A stretch of DNA of 64,000 nucleotides, from contig JAHFVD010000013.1 in NCBI GenBank assembly GCA_023264735.1, forward strand, positions 1 to 64,000, given 5' to 3'. The notes beneath the pieces are model-generated. The model was not told the DNA's origin. It saw only the letters and a list, made by a program, of their open reading frames with translations, and ran no database searches. Shown piece after piece: positions 44,542 through 53,574 of this stretch (position 1 is the first letter of the stretch; every line of letters starts with the position of its first letter). This DNA is from Mycobacterium sp. (GTDB taxonomy: Bacteria > Actinomycetota > Actinomycetes > Mycobacteriales > Mycobacteriaceae). Made by a program: the position numbers and the translations under genes.

Positions 44542-45363
44542 CTAGGCGGTGTGGGCGGTCAGCTCCACCGACGGCGTCGCGCCCGCGGCGGCCACCAGGC
44601 TGTACAGCTGTGAACCCCACGCGTGCGGACCACCGAAGGTGGGCGCATACGCGGTGTGGATGGCGATGGCCGCGGGCGTCACCTTCGCATCGGGGTCGTA
44701 GTCGCAGACCGGATCGCCGACATCACAGACGCTGATGGTTCGGGTACCGATCGCCGGCGGCAGCGGCGCGGTGTTGGTCGACGCCAGGAACGAGTGCTCC
44801 TGAGCGACGCCCTCGCCGCGGCCCGCAGCGACGGCCGTCGACCCCAGCTTGATCGTGCTGTCGATCGGCAGCCGGTCACCGTCAGCGATGAGCAGCGCGG
44901 CCGCAAAATGCGGATCGTCGGCGAGCTTGTACAGATTGCGGTGGACGACCATCGCGCCCTGCGAGTAACCGGCCAGGACCACCTTGCTGTCTGGGCAGCG
45001 GTCGGTATACGCCTGGTACTGCTCGGCGGTGGCATCGGTGCCGTCACCGACGCTCCCGAGGAAACCGAGCCAGCCGCTGATCCCACCCTCCAGCGGTACC
45101 GGCGCCGCGGGGTACTGCACGGCCTCGGCGTCGATGGTGCGCCCATCGGCCGCCAGCTGTGCTTTGAGCTGTTGGTAGGACTGGTACACCACCGAGCCCA
45201 TGCCACCGTTGGCGGTCAGGCCTGCGCCGTCACGTTGACCGGAGCCCGCTGCGCCGATCCAGTGATAGTCGGCGCATCCAGGTGCTGCCGATGCGGTACC
45301 GGTGGCCAGCCCGGCCAACCCGATTGCCGCCGCGAGCACGACCGATCCAACCCGCCCAATCAC
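44542..45363 (-). CDS. Secreted cutinase-family esterase
   Basis: A 273-residue precursor; the signal peptide ends at about ASAAP (residue 28). The cutinase triad is seen: Ser134 in GYSQG, Asp217 in CDVGDPVC, His236 in AIHTAYAP; paired Cys flank these sites. Mycobacterial cutinase-like proteins hydrolyse lipid esters outside the cell. GTG 45363 is chosen, with GGAGG upstream. It is monocistronic. Confidence 0.87.
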   Translation of the reverse strand: MIGRVGSVVLAAAIGLAGLATGTASAAPGCADYHWIGAAGSGQRDGAGLTANGGMGSVVYQSYQQLKAQLAADGRTIDAEAVQYPAAPVPLEGGISGWLGFLGSVGDGTDATAEQYQAYTDRCPDSKVVLAGYSQGAMVVHRNLYKLADDPHFAAALLIADGDRLPIDSTIKLGSTAVAAGRGEGVAQEHSFLASTNTAPLPPAIGTRTISVCDVGDPVCDYDPDAKVTPAAIAIHTAYAPTFGGPHAWGSQLYSLVAAAGATPSVELTAHTA

Positions 45364-45418
45364 AATGACTTCCCTCCACACTTGTCAGCAGGTAAATCGT
45401 CCGCAGCGCCCCATCTCG

Positions 45419-46897
45419 TTACGCAGATGCAGCGGCCGGACCAAACCACCTGGTGAGCGCGTCGACGAGCCCGGTTGCCGAACCCTGGCCCACCCAGGCC
45501 ACATGCCCGTCGGGCCGGATCAACACCGCGCTCGGCGCGCTGACCTCACCGAGCACCGGAAGTTCCCATCCGCCGTCGTAGTCGGCCTCTACCAATCGAA
45601 TTCGCTTTGCCCAGCCGGCGAGGTCGATGTGACCCGGCTCACCGAAAACAAGGAGCACCGGTCTGGCGTCGTGCAGGAACGTGAAGGCGCGCACCGGCCC
45701 AGTGGCCGTGCGTAATTCGAGGTCTGGCATACGCCTGCCGAGGAGCGGATGCCCGTCGCCCAGGTCGTAGTGGATGTCCAGGCCGGACATCCGTGCGGCG
45801 AAATGCTTGCGGGGTTCGTCCATGCTCAGCAGTTCGGAGACGTTGTCGTGCAAGGCCTTTGTGCGGTCATCGGTGCGCAGCAGGGCGATCTGCGCCATCG
45901 TGGTCTGCAACACGCGAGCGGCCACCGGGTGTCGTTCGTCATGGTAAGTGTCCAGCAAGGTATCGGGCGTGACGCCGTTGACCACCTGGGCCAGTTTCCA
46001 GCCGAGGTTCACCGCGTCCTGTACACCGGTGTTGAGGCCTTGCCCACCCGCCGGGTGGTGGATGTGGGCGGCATCCCCGGCCAACAGGATCCGTCCGGCT
46101 CGATAGGCCGCCGCCTGGCGGGTCGCATCGGTGAACCTGGCAATCGAAGCGGGACTGTGTATTCCGAAGTCGGTGCCGTAGACCGCGATCAGTCCCTTGC
46201 TCAGATCGTCCAGTGTGGGTTCGGTGGACGGTCCCAGCTGCCGTTCGGTGACCATGACGCGAACCGGTTCGCCCTCGTTCTGCCGGTCGAGGCCGTGGAT
46301 GCCGATGGCGTCGCGGTGGATGCCGAACTGCGGTTCGTCGCGCACTTCGACCTGGGCGATCAGATAGCTCGTCGTGGGCTCCCAGCCGGGGAATTCGATG
46401 CCGGCGGCCTTGCGGACCTTGCTGCGCCCGCCGTCGCAGCCGACCAGGTACTGGGACCGTAGTGACCGGCCGTCGCAGAGCTCGACGTCGACGCCGTCAT
46501 CGTCCTGGGTGAGACCGGTCACCTCGAGTCCGCGGTGGATCGGCACTGCCAAGTCGGCGACCCAGTCGGCGAGGAGTCGTTCGATATCGTTCTGCCACAC
46601 CGCAAGTCCGTAGGGATGCGGGGTGGGAAAGTCGCTGATGTCCAGCCGAATCTGGGCGAATCCGGCGACCTGCAATGCTTGCCCCGCCGCCAGGAACCGG
46701 TCGGCGATCCCCCGCTGATCGAGGACCTCGAGGGTGCGACTGTGCAGGCCGCCGGCCCGCTGGCCGATCACGTCCTGGCTCGGGCGACGCTCGACGATCA
46801 CGACATCCACTCCAGCCAGGGCCAGCTCACCGGCCAACATCAGCCCCGTCGGACCACCCCCGGCAATCACCACGGCGCGATCTTCGAATTGACGCAT
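45419..46897 (-). CDS. FAD-dependent aromatic-ring/rifampicin-type monooxygenase
   Basis: A 492-residue group A flavoprotein monooxygenase. FAD motif GGGPTG is at 13-18, the DG motif at about 153-158 (GCDGGRSKVRK), and the GD motif at 274-275 in RILLAGDAAHIHHPAGGQGLNTG. A C-terminal thioredoxin-like domain (about 385-492) places it with PheA/TfdB and rifampicin monooxygenases. ATG 46897 is chosen over 46903 because AGGAGG is 7 bases from it and only 1 from the earlier ATG. Rifampicin hydroxylation is possible but unproven. Confidence 0.83.
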   Translation of the reverse strand: MRQFEDRAVVIAGGGPTGLMLAGELALAGVDVVIVERRPSQDVIGQRAGGLHSRTLEVLDQRGIADRFLAAGQALQVAGFAQIRLDISDFPTPHPYGLAVWQNDIERLLADWVADLAVPIHRGLEVTGLTQDDDGVDVELCDGRSLRSQYLVGCDGGRSKVRKAAGIEFPGWEPTTSYLIAQVEVRDEPQFGIHRDAIGIHGLDRQNEGEPVRVMVTERQLGPSTEPTLDDLSKGLIAVYGTDFGIHSPASIARFTDATRQAAAYRAGRILLAGDAAHIHHPAGGQGLNTGVQDAVNLGWKLAQVVNGVTPDTLLDTYHDERHPVAARVLQTTMAQIALLRTDDRTKALHDNVSELLSMDEPRKHFAARMSGLDIHYDLGDGHPLLGRRMPDLELRTATGPVRAFTFLHDARPVLLVFGEPGHIDLAGWAKRIRLVEADYDGGWELPVLGEVSAPSAVLIRPDGHVAWVGQGSATGLVDALTRWFGPAAASA

Positions 46898-47037
46898 GCG
46901 CATGCCTCCTGTGCAGTGAGTTTTGGCTTAGGGCAGCGATTTTGCGGTACACCCGGGGTCTTGCCGCAAGCCCGCCAGTGCGCTATATGTTGAAAGTGGC
47001 AAGGTGTTGATTTCCCTGCCGACCACTAATCAGCCAT

Positions 47038-47194
47038 AAATCGCCGGACGGATTCCTCTATGCCACCAGCCTGATGGACGCCGATCACCCGTACGAACTG
47101 CGTGTGCTATCTGCCAGAGATTTCCGGCAGCGGACTGATCGAAAGCCCCCGCAAGACCGCGGAGATCTGGCGGCTGGACCCCGCCGACTTCTAG
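47038..47194 (+). pseudogene. 3' remnant of a frameshifted gene (SMP-30-like?)
   Basis: One frame reads SPDGFLYATSLMDADHPYELRV; after a one-base shift the next reads LPEISGSGLIESPRKTAEIWRLDPADF and stops at 47192-47194. Both read as natural protein and together look like the end of a gluconolactonase/SMP-30-type or similar enzyme. Nothing upstream continues it, so the 5' part has been lost. Its end meets the convergent tenA-like gene. The family call is weak; the broken-gene call is stronger. Confidence 0.5.
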
Positions 47195-47805
47195 GCGGAT
47201 ACCGCAGCTTCGAAGAAGCCCAGCTCCAGCTGCATGGCCCGCCGGTAGGCGTCGCGAACCGCCGGGGTGTCGTCGGCCTGGTCGTCGAGCAGCCCTTCCA
47301 ACAGGCGAGCGATGTTCTCGAACTCCGGATCGGCGTACGTTTGCACCCACTGCGCGTACGGCCCGGCGTGGTCGGCATCGAGCGACTGACCAAGCCACGC
47401 GTACAGCCGCATACAGGGCGTCATCGCCGCGTAGATGACACCTACGTCCTGGGTCGCCGCAGTCGCCAGCAGAAACTCGGTGTACGCCGACGTCGCCGCG
47501 AGCGGCTGCACACCGGCCACGTCGATACCCCACGAGGCCGCATAGGACGCGTGCAGTCCCAGCTCCTCCCGAACGCCGGCGATCAGATCCGCCAACGCCA
47601 GCAGCGTCGCGGTGTCCCGGCTTCGCGCCAACGCCAACGCGTAAGCGCGGGCGAAGGATTCGAGGAAGAACGCGTCCTGCGCGATATAGGCCGCGAACCG
47701 CTCCCTTGGCAGGGTGCCATCTGCCATACCCCGCACGAACGGATGCGCCAGCACATCGGCGGCCAGGTCGGAGTTATCGGACCACAACGCAGCAGACAAC
47801 GACAT
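47191..47805 (-). CDS. TenA/thiaminase II-family protein
   Basis: A 204-residue helical protein: AYIAQDAFFLESFARAYALAL, catalytic-type Cys in AAMTPCMRLYAWLG, and terminal LELGFFEAAV with the conserved Glu. TenA salvages thiamine pyrimidine by hydrolysing amino-HMP precursors; some members have other roles. ATG 47805 is chosen, 12 bp after the TetR stop. No thiamine genes adjoin. Confidence 0.8.
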   Translation of the reverse strand: MSLSAALWSDNSDLAADVLAHPFVRGMADGTLPRERFAAYIAQDAFFLESFARAYALALARSRDTATLLALADLIAGVREELGLHASYAASWGIDVAGVQPLAATSAYTEFLLATAATQDVGVIYAAMTPCMRLYAWLGQSLDADHAGPYAQWVQTYADPEFENIARLLEGLLDDQADDTPAVRDAYRRAMQLELGFFEAAVSA

Positions 47806-47816
47806 ATCTGCCGAGC

Positions 47817-48425
47817 CTAATCGGGGCGTGCCCCCGCCAGCAGCACACGGGCCACCCACTCGACGTGGTCCAGCGATTCGTCCAACGTCAGGCGTCGCGC
47901 ACGGAATCCGGCGAGTGCCGCGCTCAGCGCTGCGTTCAGGCCGAAGCTCACCTTCGGAATGAGTTCGGGCGCAACACCGACCAGCAGGCGGTTGAACAGC
48001 TCGACGTTGGTGCGCTCCATCTCGTCGATCGCCGACTTCACCTCGGGATCGGTGGAGCGCATCATCTGCAGCATGAGCGCGGTCATCTCGGGGTTGCGGT
48101 TGAACGCACGCTGGGCACGCCGCAGGTAGTCCAAGACCCCAGGCAGCGGGTCACTGTCGCCCGCGCCACCCGCCGTCAGGATCCTGCGGGTCAGCCGCTT
48201 CTGCCAGTCCTGCAGCGCAGCGGCAAGCAGGTTTTCCTTCGAACTGAAGTAGCGGTACAGGGTGGCCAGCGCGACTTCCGAGCGCTGCGCCACATCGCGC
48301 ATCTGGACCGCGTCGGCGCCGACCTCGGCGATCAGATCGATCACTTCTTCGATGATCTTGGCTCGGCGGGCCAACTGGCCACTGGTCATGTCCGACAACG
48401 AGAAGACGCGGCCGGCCGGCGACAC
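47817..48425 (-). CDS. TetR-family regulator (KstR-like C-terminus)
   Basis: A 202-residue regulator (about 190 if it starts at ATG 48389). The HTH has GADAVQMRDVAQRSEVALATLYRYFSSKENLLAAAL, close in style to KstR. The C-terminal region (RNPEMTALMLQMMRST ... SFGLNAALSAALAGF) also follows that group. It is divergent from the amidohydrolase / acyl-CoA dehydrogenase operon and probably represses it. GTG 48425 is used; ATG 48389 is the main alternative. Confidence 0.82.
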   Translation of the reverse strand: MSPAGRVFSLSDMTSGQLARRAKIIEEVIDLIAEVGADAVQMRDVAQRSEVALATLYRYFSSKENLLAAALQDWQKRLTRRILTAGGAGDSDPLPGVLDYLRRAQRAFNRNPEMTALMLQMMRSTDPEVKSAIDEMERTNVELFNRLLVGVAPELIPKVSFGLNAALSAALAGFRARRLTLDESLDHVEWVARVLLAGARPD

Positions 48426-48542
48426 CAAATCGGGGACTTGTGCGTTGACGGTGCCACCTCCGTTCCGAGAACTGTCTTCTGCGATGTTACGCCATCATGC
48501 CTCACCCCTAGTGGGTTACACCAGGTAGAACCCCATCCGAAT

Positions 48543-48573
48543 CTTGACATCAAGTAGAACCGTGTTTCACTAT
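48543..48573 (+). promoter_or_regulatory. Promoter and TetR operator candidate for amidohydrolase operon
   Basis: A consensus -35 TTGACA (48544-48549) is followed 17 bp later by TCACTA as a weak -10. The -35 is embedded in the dyad CTTGA-CA-TCAAG (48543-48554), a good place for repressor binding. Direct repeats of GTAGAACC occur at 48525-48532 and 48554-48561. Confidence 0.5.
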
Positions 48574-48614
48574 GGAGCGTGCGGCGGTGTCCGTCGCGGT
48601 GATGGGAGGACACA

Positions 48615-49484
48615 ATGGCCGGACCGGTTGGTCTGCCGGTAATCGATACGATGATCGGATTTCCGCACGAGGGAACCGCTCAGTACGACTTCATCCGCAA
48701 ACAGACCAAGGACCGCGAGTCCAAAGAGGACTTCGATTTCCCGGTCGAGTACATGTTCAAGGACGTCCCCAAGGGACTGCCCACCGACGACCCCGTGTCG
48801 CTGCTCTTGCAGCAGATGGACCGGTTCGGCATCGAGAAGTCGATGATCGGGGTGAGCGAGGGCTCCGCGGCGGAGCTGGCGCTCAAGATGTTCCCTGACC
48901 GCTTCATCGCGTCGGGCAATGTCGCCGACCCGAACGACGTCATGGGCACTGTCGCCAATATCCGCCGCGAGTATGAGACCTATGGCATCCGTGCGGTGTC
49001 CTGCTTCCCGTCGGGCACGTTCCCACAGGTGCCCATCGACGATCCGAAGATGTACCCGGTCTACGCCACCTGCGTCGAACTCGGCCTCCCGATCTTCTGT
49101 TGTGCCGGCGTCCCCGGACCGCGTATTCCGATGGCGCCGCAGGAGGTTTCGCGGATCGACATCGTCATGTTCGACTTCCCTGACCTGGTCTTCGTCACCC
49201 GGCACGGCTGCGAGCCCTGGCAGGACCTGGCCGTCAAACTGATGCTCAAGTGGCCCAACCTGTACTACTCGACGTCGGCGTTCGCCCCGAAGTACTACCC
49301 GAAGGAGATCATCGACTACGCGAATTCGCGTGGGGCCGACAAGATCATCTACGCCGGGTACTTCCCGATGGGTCTGTCGCTGGAACGCATCTTCAGCGAC
49401 ATGCCCAAGGTGCCGTTCAAGGACGAGGTGTGGCCGAAGTTCCTGTACGGCAACGCGGCCCGGATTCTAGGACTGGAGAGTTAA
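48615..49484 (+). CDS. Amidohydrolase-2 family protein
   Basis: A 289-residue TIM-barrel hydrolase (PF04909). N-terminal VIDTMIGFPHEG replaces the usual HxH-type metal motif, so the metal site is reduced; FVTRHGCEPWQDLAVKLM and IIYAGYFPMGLSLERIF are the later strands. GGGAGG precedes the ATG. It begins an operon with a fused acyl-CoA dehydrogenase and a second amidohydrolase. Family members include decarboxylases and hydratases of CoA or aromatic intermediates; the exact reaction is unknown. Confidence 0.8.
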   Translation: MAGPVGLPVIDTMIGFPHEGTAQYDFIRKQTKDRESKEDFDFPVEYMFKDVPKGLPTDDPVSLLLQQMDRFGIEKSMIGVSEGSAAELALKMFPDRFIASGNVADPNDVMGTVANIRREYETYGIRAVSCFPSGTFPQVPIDDPKMYPVYATCVELGLPIFCCAGVPGPRIPMAPQEVSRIDIVMFDFPDLVFVTRHGCEPWQDLAVKLMLKWPNLYYSTSAFAPKYYPKEIIDYANSRGADKIIYAGYFPMGLSLERIFSDMPKVPFKDEVWPKFLYGNAARILGLES

Positions 49485-49490
49485 GGACCC

Positions 49491-51716
49491 ATGACTCTGC
49501 CAACCGGCGTGGCAATCACGATAGAGCAGGAACAGCTCGCCGAGGCTGTGACTCAGTTCGCGGCCCGGCACGCCCCGATCGACAAGACCCGGGCCTCCCT
49601 TGACTCGATTGCGGCCGGTGAATTGCCCACCTGGTGGGAGGAATTCACCGGCAACGGATTCCACGCCGTGCACCTTCCCGAAGCCGCCGGTGGCCAGGGC
49701 GGCACGCTCGCCGATATGGCGTGCGTCATCGAGGCCGCCGCGGCGGCGCTGCTGCCCGGCCCGCTGCTGAGCACCGCGACCGCCAGTGCCGTCGCATCCC
49801 TCGCCGACGACTCGGGCGCGGCGCTGGTGACCGACCTCGCCGGTGGAGCTCCCGCGGTGGTCGTGCTACCGGAGGACTCCACGGTCCAGGCGGTGCGCGA
49901 CGGCGCCGGGTGGCGCCTGACCGGTTCGATCGGCAGCACCCTGGGTCTTTGTGCGGCGCAACGTGTTCTCGTGGCTGCCCGCGGCGAGGACGGGGCAGAT
50001 CTGTGGTTCGCACTCAACGTCGGTTCCGCGGGCATCGCTATCGAGCAGCAACGCGGCACCGACCTGAGCACTGATATCGGCGTACTCACGCTGGACGACC
50101 ATCCGGTGGATGCGGCAGTGACCGGGATCGACACCGAGCGGGCTCGCTGCGTGGTCGCCGCGCTGACGGCATGCGCGTCGGCCGGTACGGTCCGCAAGGG
50201 CGTCGAGACCGCGGTGAACTACATCCGGACCCGCGAGCAGTTCGGCAAGCCGGTCGGCTCGTTCCAGGCGCTGCAGCACAAGGCCGCGATCCTTCTGGTC
50301 AACGCCGAGCTCGCTTCCGCATCGGCCTGGGATGCGGTGCGCGCCATCGACGAGAGCATCGAACAACACCGGCTGGCTGCGGCATCGGCCGCCCTGATGG
50401 CCGTGAGTGCCGGTCCCGACCTGATGCTCGACGCGCTGCTCCTGTTCGGCGCGATCGGCTACACCTGGGAGCACGACACCCATCTGTTCTGGCGGCGGGC
50501 CACCAGCCTGGCGGCATCGCTGGGTTCGGTGACGCGATGGGGCCGGGAAGCCGGCGAACTGGCCCGGACGCTGAAGCGTTCCACCGCAATCAATCTCGGT
50601 GACGTCGAATCGGAGTTCCGGGCGAACCTCGCGAAGACGCTCGATGCGGCGGCGGCGCTGCAAAACGAGACCCCGACCGACGACGTTCGCGCTCCTGGGC
50701 TGGCGTTCGGCTCGCAGCGCGACCTGCTGGCTCAGGCCGGCCTGGTCGCACCGCACCTGGCCGCGCCCTGGGGCATCGACGCGAGCCCGGTGCAGCAGGT
50801 GATCATCACCGAGGAGTTCGACAAGCGTGCCGGCCTGGTCCGCCCGTCGCTGGGCATCGCCGAGTGGATCCTGCCGACGATTCTCAACAGCGGAACCGAT
50901 GCGCAGCGCGAACGATTCGCCGAGCCGATGATGCGCGGCACCCAGCGCTGGTGTCAGCTGTTCAGCGAGCCGGGCGCCGGCTCGGACCTGGCCTCGCTGG
51001 TGACTCGGGCGCAGAAGGTCGACGGCGGCTGGTTGGTGAACGGTCACAAGATCTGGACCTCATCGGCGCACGTCGCGCAGTTCGGGGCCATGCTGGCGCG
51101 CACCGACCCTGAGTCGCCGAAACACCTTGGTATCAGCTACTTCCTGGTCGACATGACCTCACCCGGCATTGAGATCAGCCCGATCAAGCAGGCCAGTGGC
51201 GAGGCCCATTTCAACGAGGTGTTCCTGACCGACGTCTTCGTCCCCGACGACATGCTGGTCGGTGAGCCCGGCCGCGGCTGGGATCTGGCGGTGGCGACCA
51301 TGGCTGTCGAGCGCACCGCGATCGGCAACTACGTCAACATCGATCGCTCGCAGGCGCTTCGCCGCATGGCCGAGGTCGCCGGACCCGATCACGACGCCAC
51401 GCTGCAGGCACTCGGCGGGATCGAGGCGCACACCACCGCCATCAAGGCGATGGTGCTGCGCGAGACCCTGCGGCTGGTTCAGGGTCAGGGCCCCGGCCCG
51501 ACCTCGAGCATCGCCAAGTACGCCATGGTGCTGCTGCTGCGACGCGCCTCGACCGCGACACTGGGTCTCACCGGACGTCTTGCCATGCTGGAGGATTCGG
51601 ATCCCGCGGTGATCAAGCCCTACTTCGACATGCCGTCCGAGCTCATCGGCGGCGGCACGGCAGAGATTCAGCTGACCATCATCGCCTCGATGATTCTTGG
51701 CCTGCCGCGGAAATAG
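49491..51716 (+). CDS. Fused two-domain acyl-CoA dehydrogenase
   Basis: A 741-residue fusion of two ACAD units, each about 370 residues. The N-terminal unit is beta-like (YIRTREQFGKPVGSFQALQH, GAIGYTWEHDTHLFWRRAT). The C-terminal unit is alpha-like (QLFSEPGAGSDLASLVTRA, NGHKIWTSSAHVAQFG, IGGGTAEIQLTII). Mycobacterial FadE34-type enzymes have this length and act on steroid side-chain or other bulky acyl-CoAs. It starts 6 bp after the first amidohydrolase and has an AAGGA site. Confidence 0.87.
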   Translation: MTLPTGVAITIEQEQLAEAVTQFAARHAPIDKTRASLDSIAAGELPTWWEEFTGNGFHAVHLPEAAGGQGGTLADMACVIEAAAAALLPGPLLSTATASAVASLADDSGAALVTDLAGGAPAVVVLPEDSTVQAVRDGAGWRLTGSIGSTLGLCAAQRVLVAARGEDGADLWFALNVGSAGIAIEQQRGTDLSTDIGVLTLDDHPVDAAVTGIDTERARCVVAALTACASAGTVRKGVETAVNYIRTREQFGKPVGSFQALQHKAAILLVNAELASASAWDAVRAIDESIEQHRLAAASAALMAVSAGPDLMLDALLLFGAIGYTWEHDTHLFWRRATSLAASLGSVTRWGREAGELARTLKRSTAINLGDVESEFRANLAKTLDAAAALQNETPTDDVRAPGLAFGSQRDLLAQAGLVAPHLAAPWGIDASPVQQVIITEEFDKRAGLVRPSLGIAEWILPTILNSGTDAQRERFAEPMMRGTQRWCQLFSEPGAGSDLASLVTRAQKVDGGWLVNGHKIWTSSAHVAQFGAMLARTDPESPKHLGISYFLVDMTSPGIEISPIKQASGEAHFNEVFLTDVFVPDDMLVGEPGRGWDLAVATMAVERTAIGNYVNIDRSQALRRMAEVAGPDHDATLQALGGIEAHTTAIKAMVLRETLRLVQGQGPGPTSSIAKYAMVLLLRRASTATLGLTGRLAMLEDSDPAVIKPYFDMPSELIGGGTAEIQLTIIASMILGLPRK

Positions 51717-51734
51717 CAGGAAGGACACAGCCCA

Positions 51735-52928
51735 ATGACCACTGCACTCCCGTTCAAGTTTTTCGACTGTGACAACCACTACTACGAAGCCGAGGACGCG
51801 TTCACCCGCTATATCGACCCAAAGGTCAAGAAGCGTGCCATCCAGTGGGCCCAACTCGATGGCCGGCAGCGGCTGATGGTCGGGGGCAGGGTCAACCGCT
51901 TCATCCCGAACCCGACCTTTGATCCGGTGGGCAAGCCCGGCGCGCTCGACGAGTACTTTCGCGGCCGCAATCCTCATGGCGCCGACCTGAATTCGCTATT
52001 CGGCGAGCTGGAGCCGATCCGGCCGGAGTACCGGAACCGCGACGCGCGCCTGGCAACCATGGACGAACAGGGCATGCAGGGCTGCATCATGCTCCCTACC
52101 CTCGGGGTCGGAATGGAGCAGGCGTTGCTGCCCGACTTCGACGCGACCGTTGAGACATTCAAAGCGTTCAACCGCTGGCTCGACGACGACTGGGGATTCG
52201 CCTACCAGGAGCGGATTTTCACCGCCCCCTACATCACGATGTGCCGTCCCGACAACGCGGTGCGTGAGCTTGAGTGGGCACTGGAGCACGACGCCCGCTT
52301 CATCGTCATGATCCCCGGGCCGATCACCACCGAGGTCGGCATGCGCCCACCGGGCGACCCGATGTTCGACGAGTTCTGGCAACTGGCCAACGATTCCGGC
52401 ATCACGGTGTGCTATCACTCGGGTGAGACCTACTACTCGAAGTTCATGCCGGCCTGGGGCGAGTCGGATTACATGATGTCGTTCAACGCGCTACTGGGCT
52501 TCCGGAGCTTGTTCAGCGGTGACGCGATCCAGGACACCTTCGCCAATCATCTGCACAACGGGCTGTTCCTGCGCTTCCCCAATCTGCGCATCGCCTGCAT
52601 CGAGAGCGGTTCGACGTGGGTGTTCCACCTGTTCGAGAAGCTGACGAAGTCGTGGGGTCAGATCCCGTTCATCTACACCGAAGACCCTCGCGAGACCTTC
52701 CGGCGCCACGTCTGGGTGTCGCCGTTCTACGAGGACGAGCTCGCCAGCCTGCTGAAACTGATGGGTGACGACCACATCCTGATGGGGTCGGACTACCCGC
52801 ACGTCGAAGGCCTTGCCGAACCTGCGTCCTATATCAAGGACCTGGAGAACTTCGACTACACACCCGAGCAGTGCCGCAAAGTCATGCGGGACAACGGGAT
52901 TGAGTTGTCAGTTCGACGGCCGGTGTAA
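51735..52928 (+). CDS. Amidohydrolase-2 family protein (full metal site)
   Basis: A 397-residue amidohydrolase with DCDNHYYEAEDAF at the N-terminus, TVCYHSGETYYSKF (barrel His), CIESGSTWVFHLFEK and the final metal Asp in ILMGSDYPHVEGLA. This resembles 2-amino-3-carboxymuconate decarboxylase-like members. AGGAAGGA lies before the ATG. It is the third gene of the operon behind the TetR regulator, longer and better conserved at the metal site than the first. Confidence 0.83.
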   Translation: MTTALPFKFFDCDNHYYEAEDAFTRYIDPKVKKRAIQWAQLDGRQRLMVGGRVNRFIPNPTFDPVGKPGALDEYFRGRNPHGADLNSLFGELEPIRPEYRNRDARLATMDEQGMQGCIMLPTLGVGMEQALLPDFDATVETFKAFNRWLDDDWGFAYQERIFTAPYITMCRPDNAVRELEWALEHDARFIVMIPGPITTEVGMRPPGDPMFDEFWQLANDSGITVCYHSGETYYSKFMPAWGESDYMMSFNALLGFRSLFSGDAIQDTFANHLHNGLFLRFPNLRIACIESGSTWVFHLFEKLTKSWGQIPFIYTEDPRETFRRHVWVSPFYEDELASLLKLMGDDHILMGSDYPHVEGLAEPASYIKDLENFDYTPEQCRKVMRDNGIELSVRRPV

Positions 52929-52937
52929 CTCCGCTTC

Positions 52938-53222
52938 GTGAAGATCGCCAAGGCCAGCCTGGTCGCGATGCTGCTGGAGGCCGGTGAGGAGAACCCCGCT
53001 GTTCTGCTCGCTCGCTCGACGCTGCCCGATGAGCTCGACACCGATACCGATCTCGACGTCTTGCTCACATTCGGGCTGGAGCGTGAGCAGGTCGACGAGG
53101 TGGCACGCATGACGATCGGTGCGATCGAGCCCGAGGACGTCAACACCCGCCGCCGGCGCGACGAGATGGACAAGGCCATCTCGCGGCGCTGGGCCGACCT
53201 AGTCGACCGCTGGTCGACCTAA
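52938..53222 (+). CDS. Small hypothetical helical protein
   Basis: A 94-residue acidic protein with a GTG start 9 bp after the second amidohydrolase stop, so probably the last gene of that operon. It has no signal peptide or membrane helix. The C-terminus is basic-acidic helical (TRRRRDEMDKAISRRWADLV). No family recognised. Confidence 0.55.
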   Translation: MKIAKASLVAMLLEAGEENPAVLLARSTLPDELDTDTDLDVLLTFGLEREQVDEVARMTIGAIEPEDVNTRRRRDEMDKAISRRWADLVDRWST

Positions 53223-53225
53223 GGG

Positions 53226-53570
53226 TTGGTGGCCGAGTGTGGGGGTTATGCACGAGAATTTCAACATCGATGCATAACGACGGCCGTCCTTTCACTACCC
53301 AGCTTCGCCAGCCTGCTCACCCACCTGGGCACCCTGACCCGCTACCACGGCACCACCTGCCGCTTCGCGGGCGATGGCAGCTTGTCGACCGCGGAGCGTT
53401 CCTTACGTTCGTCGAACGCCCGCCAGTGGGAGACCGAGCTGTGCGTCCGTCTCGGCCGCCTGAATGACGCGCCCGGACACCGCCGTGCACTGCTAGCCCA
53501 GGACCCTTACCGAGAGGAAGGCTGGCGGCCGCGGAAGCGAATCACGGGCGCAACTGCCAGCGGCCGCACC
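53226..53570 (+). mobile_element. Possible transposase tail and other gene debris
   Basis: A stretch of about 350 bp without an intact gene. One frame reads LPSFASLLTHLGTLTRYHG, similar to the last residues of IS1634-type mycobacterial transposases, and further on YREEGWR, recalling a BTAD-domain end. Neither has an upstream continuation or visible terminal repeats. It separates the amidohydrolase operon from the sulfotransferase island. Identity is uncertain. Confidence 0.35.
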
Positions 53571-53574
53571 GTTG

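Noticed and set aside
48543..48575. KstR box before the amidohydrolase operon
   Set aside because: AAC and GTT half-sites occur (TAGAACCGTGTTT) but are spaced by 3 bases, not 2, so the consensus is not met.
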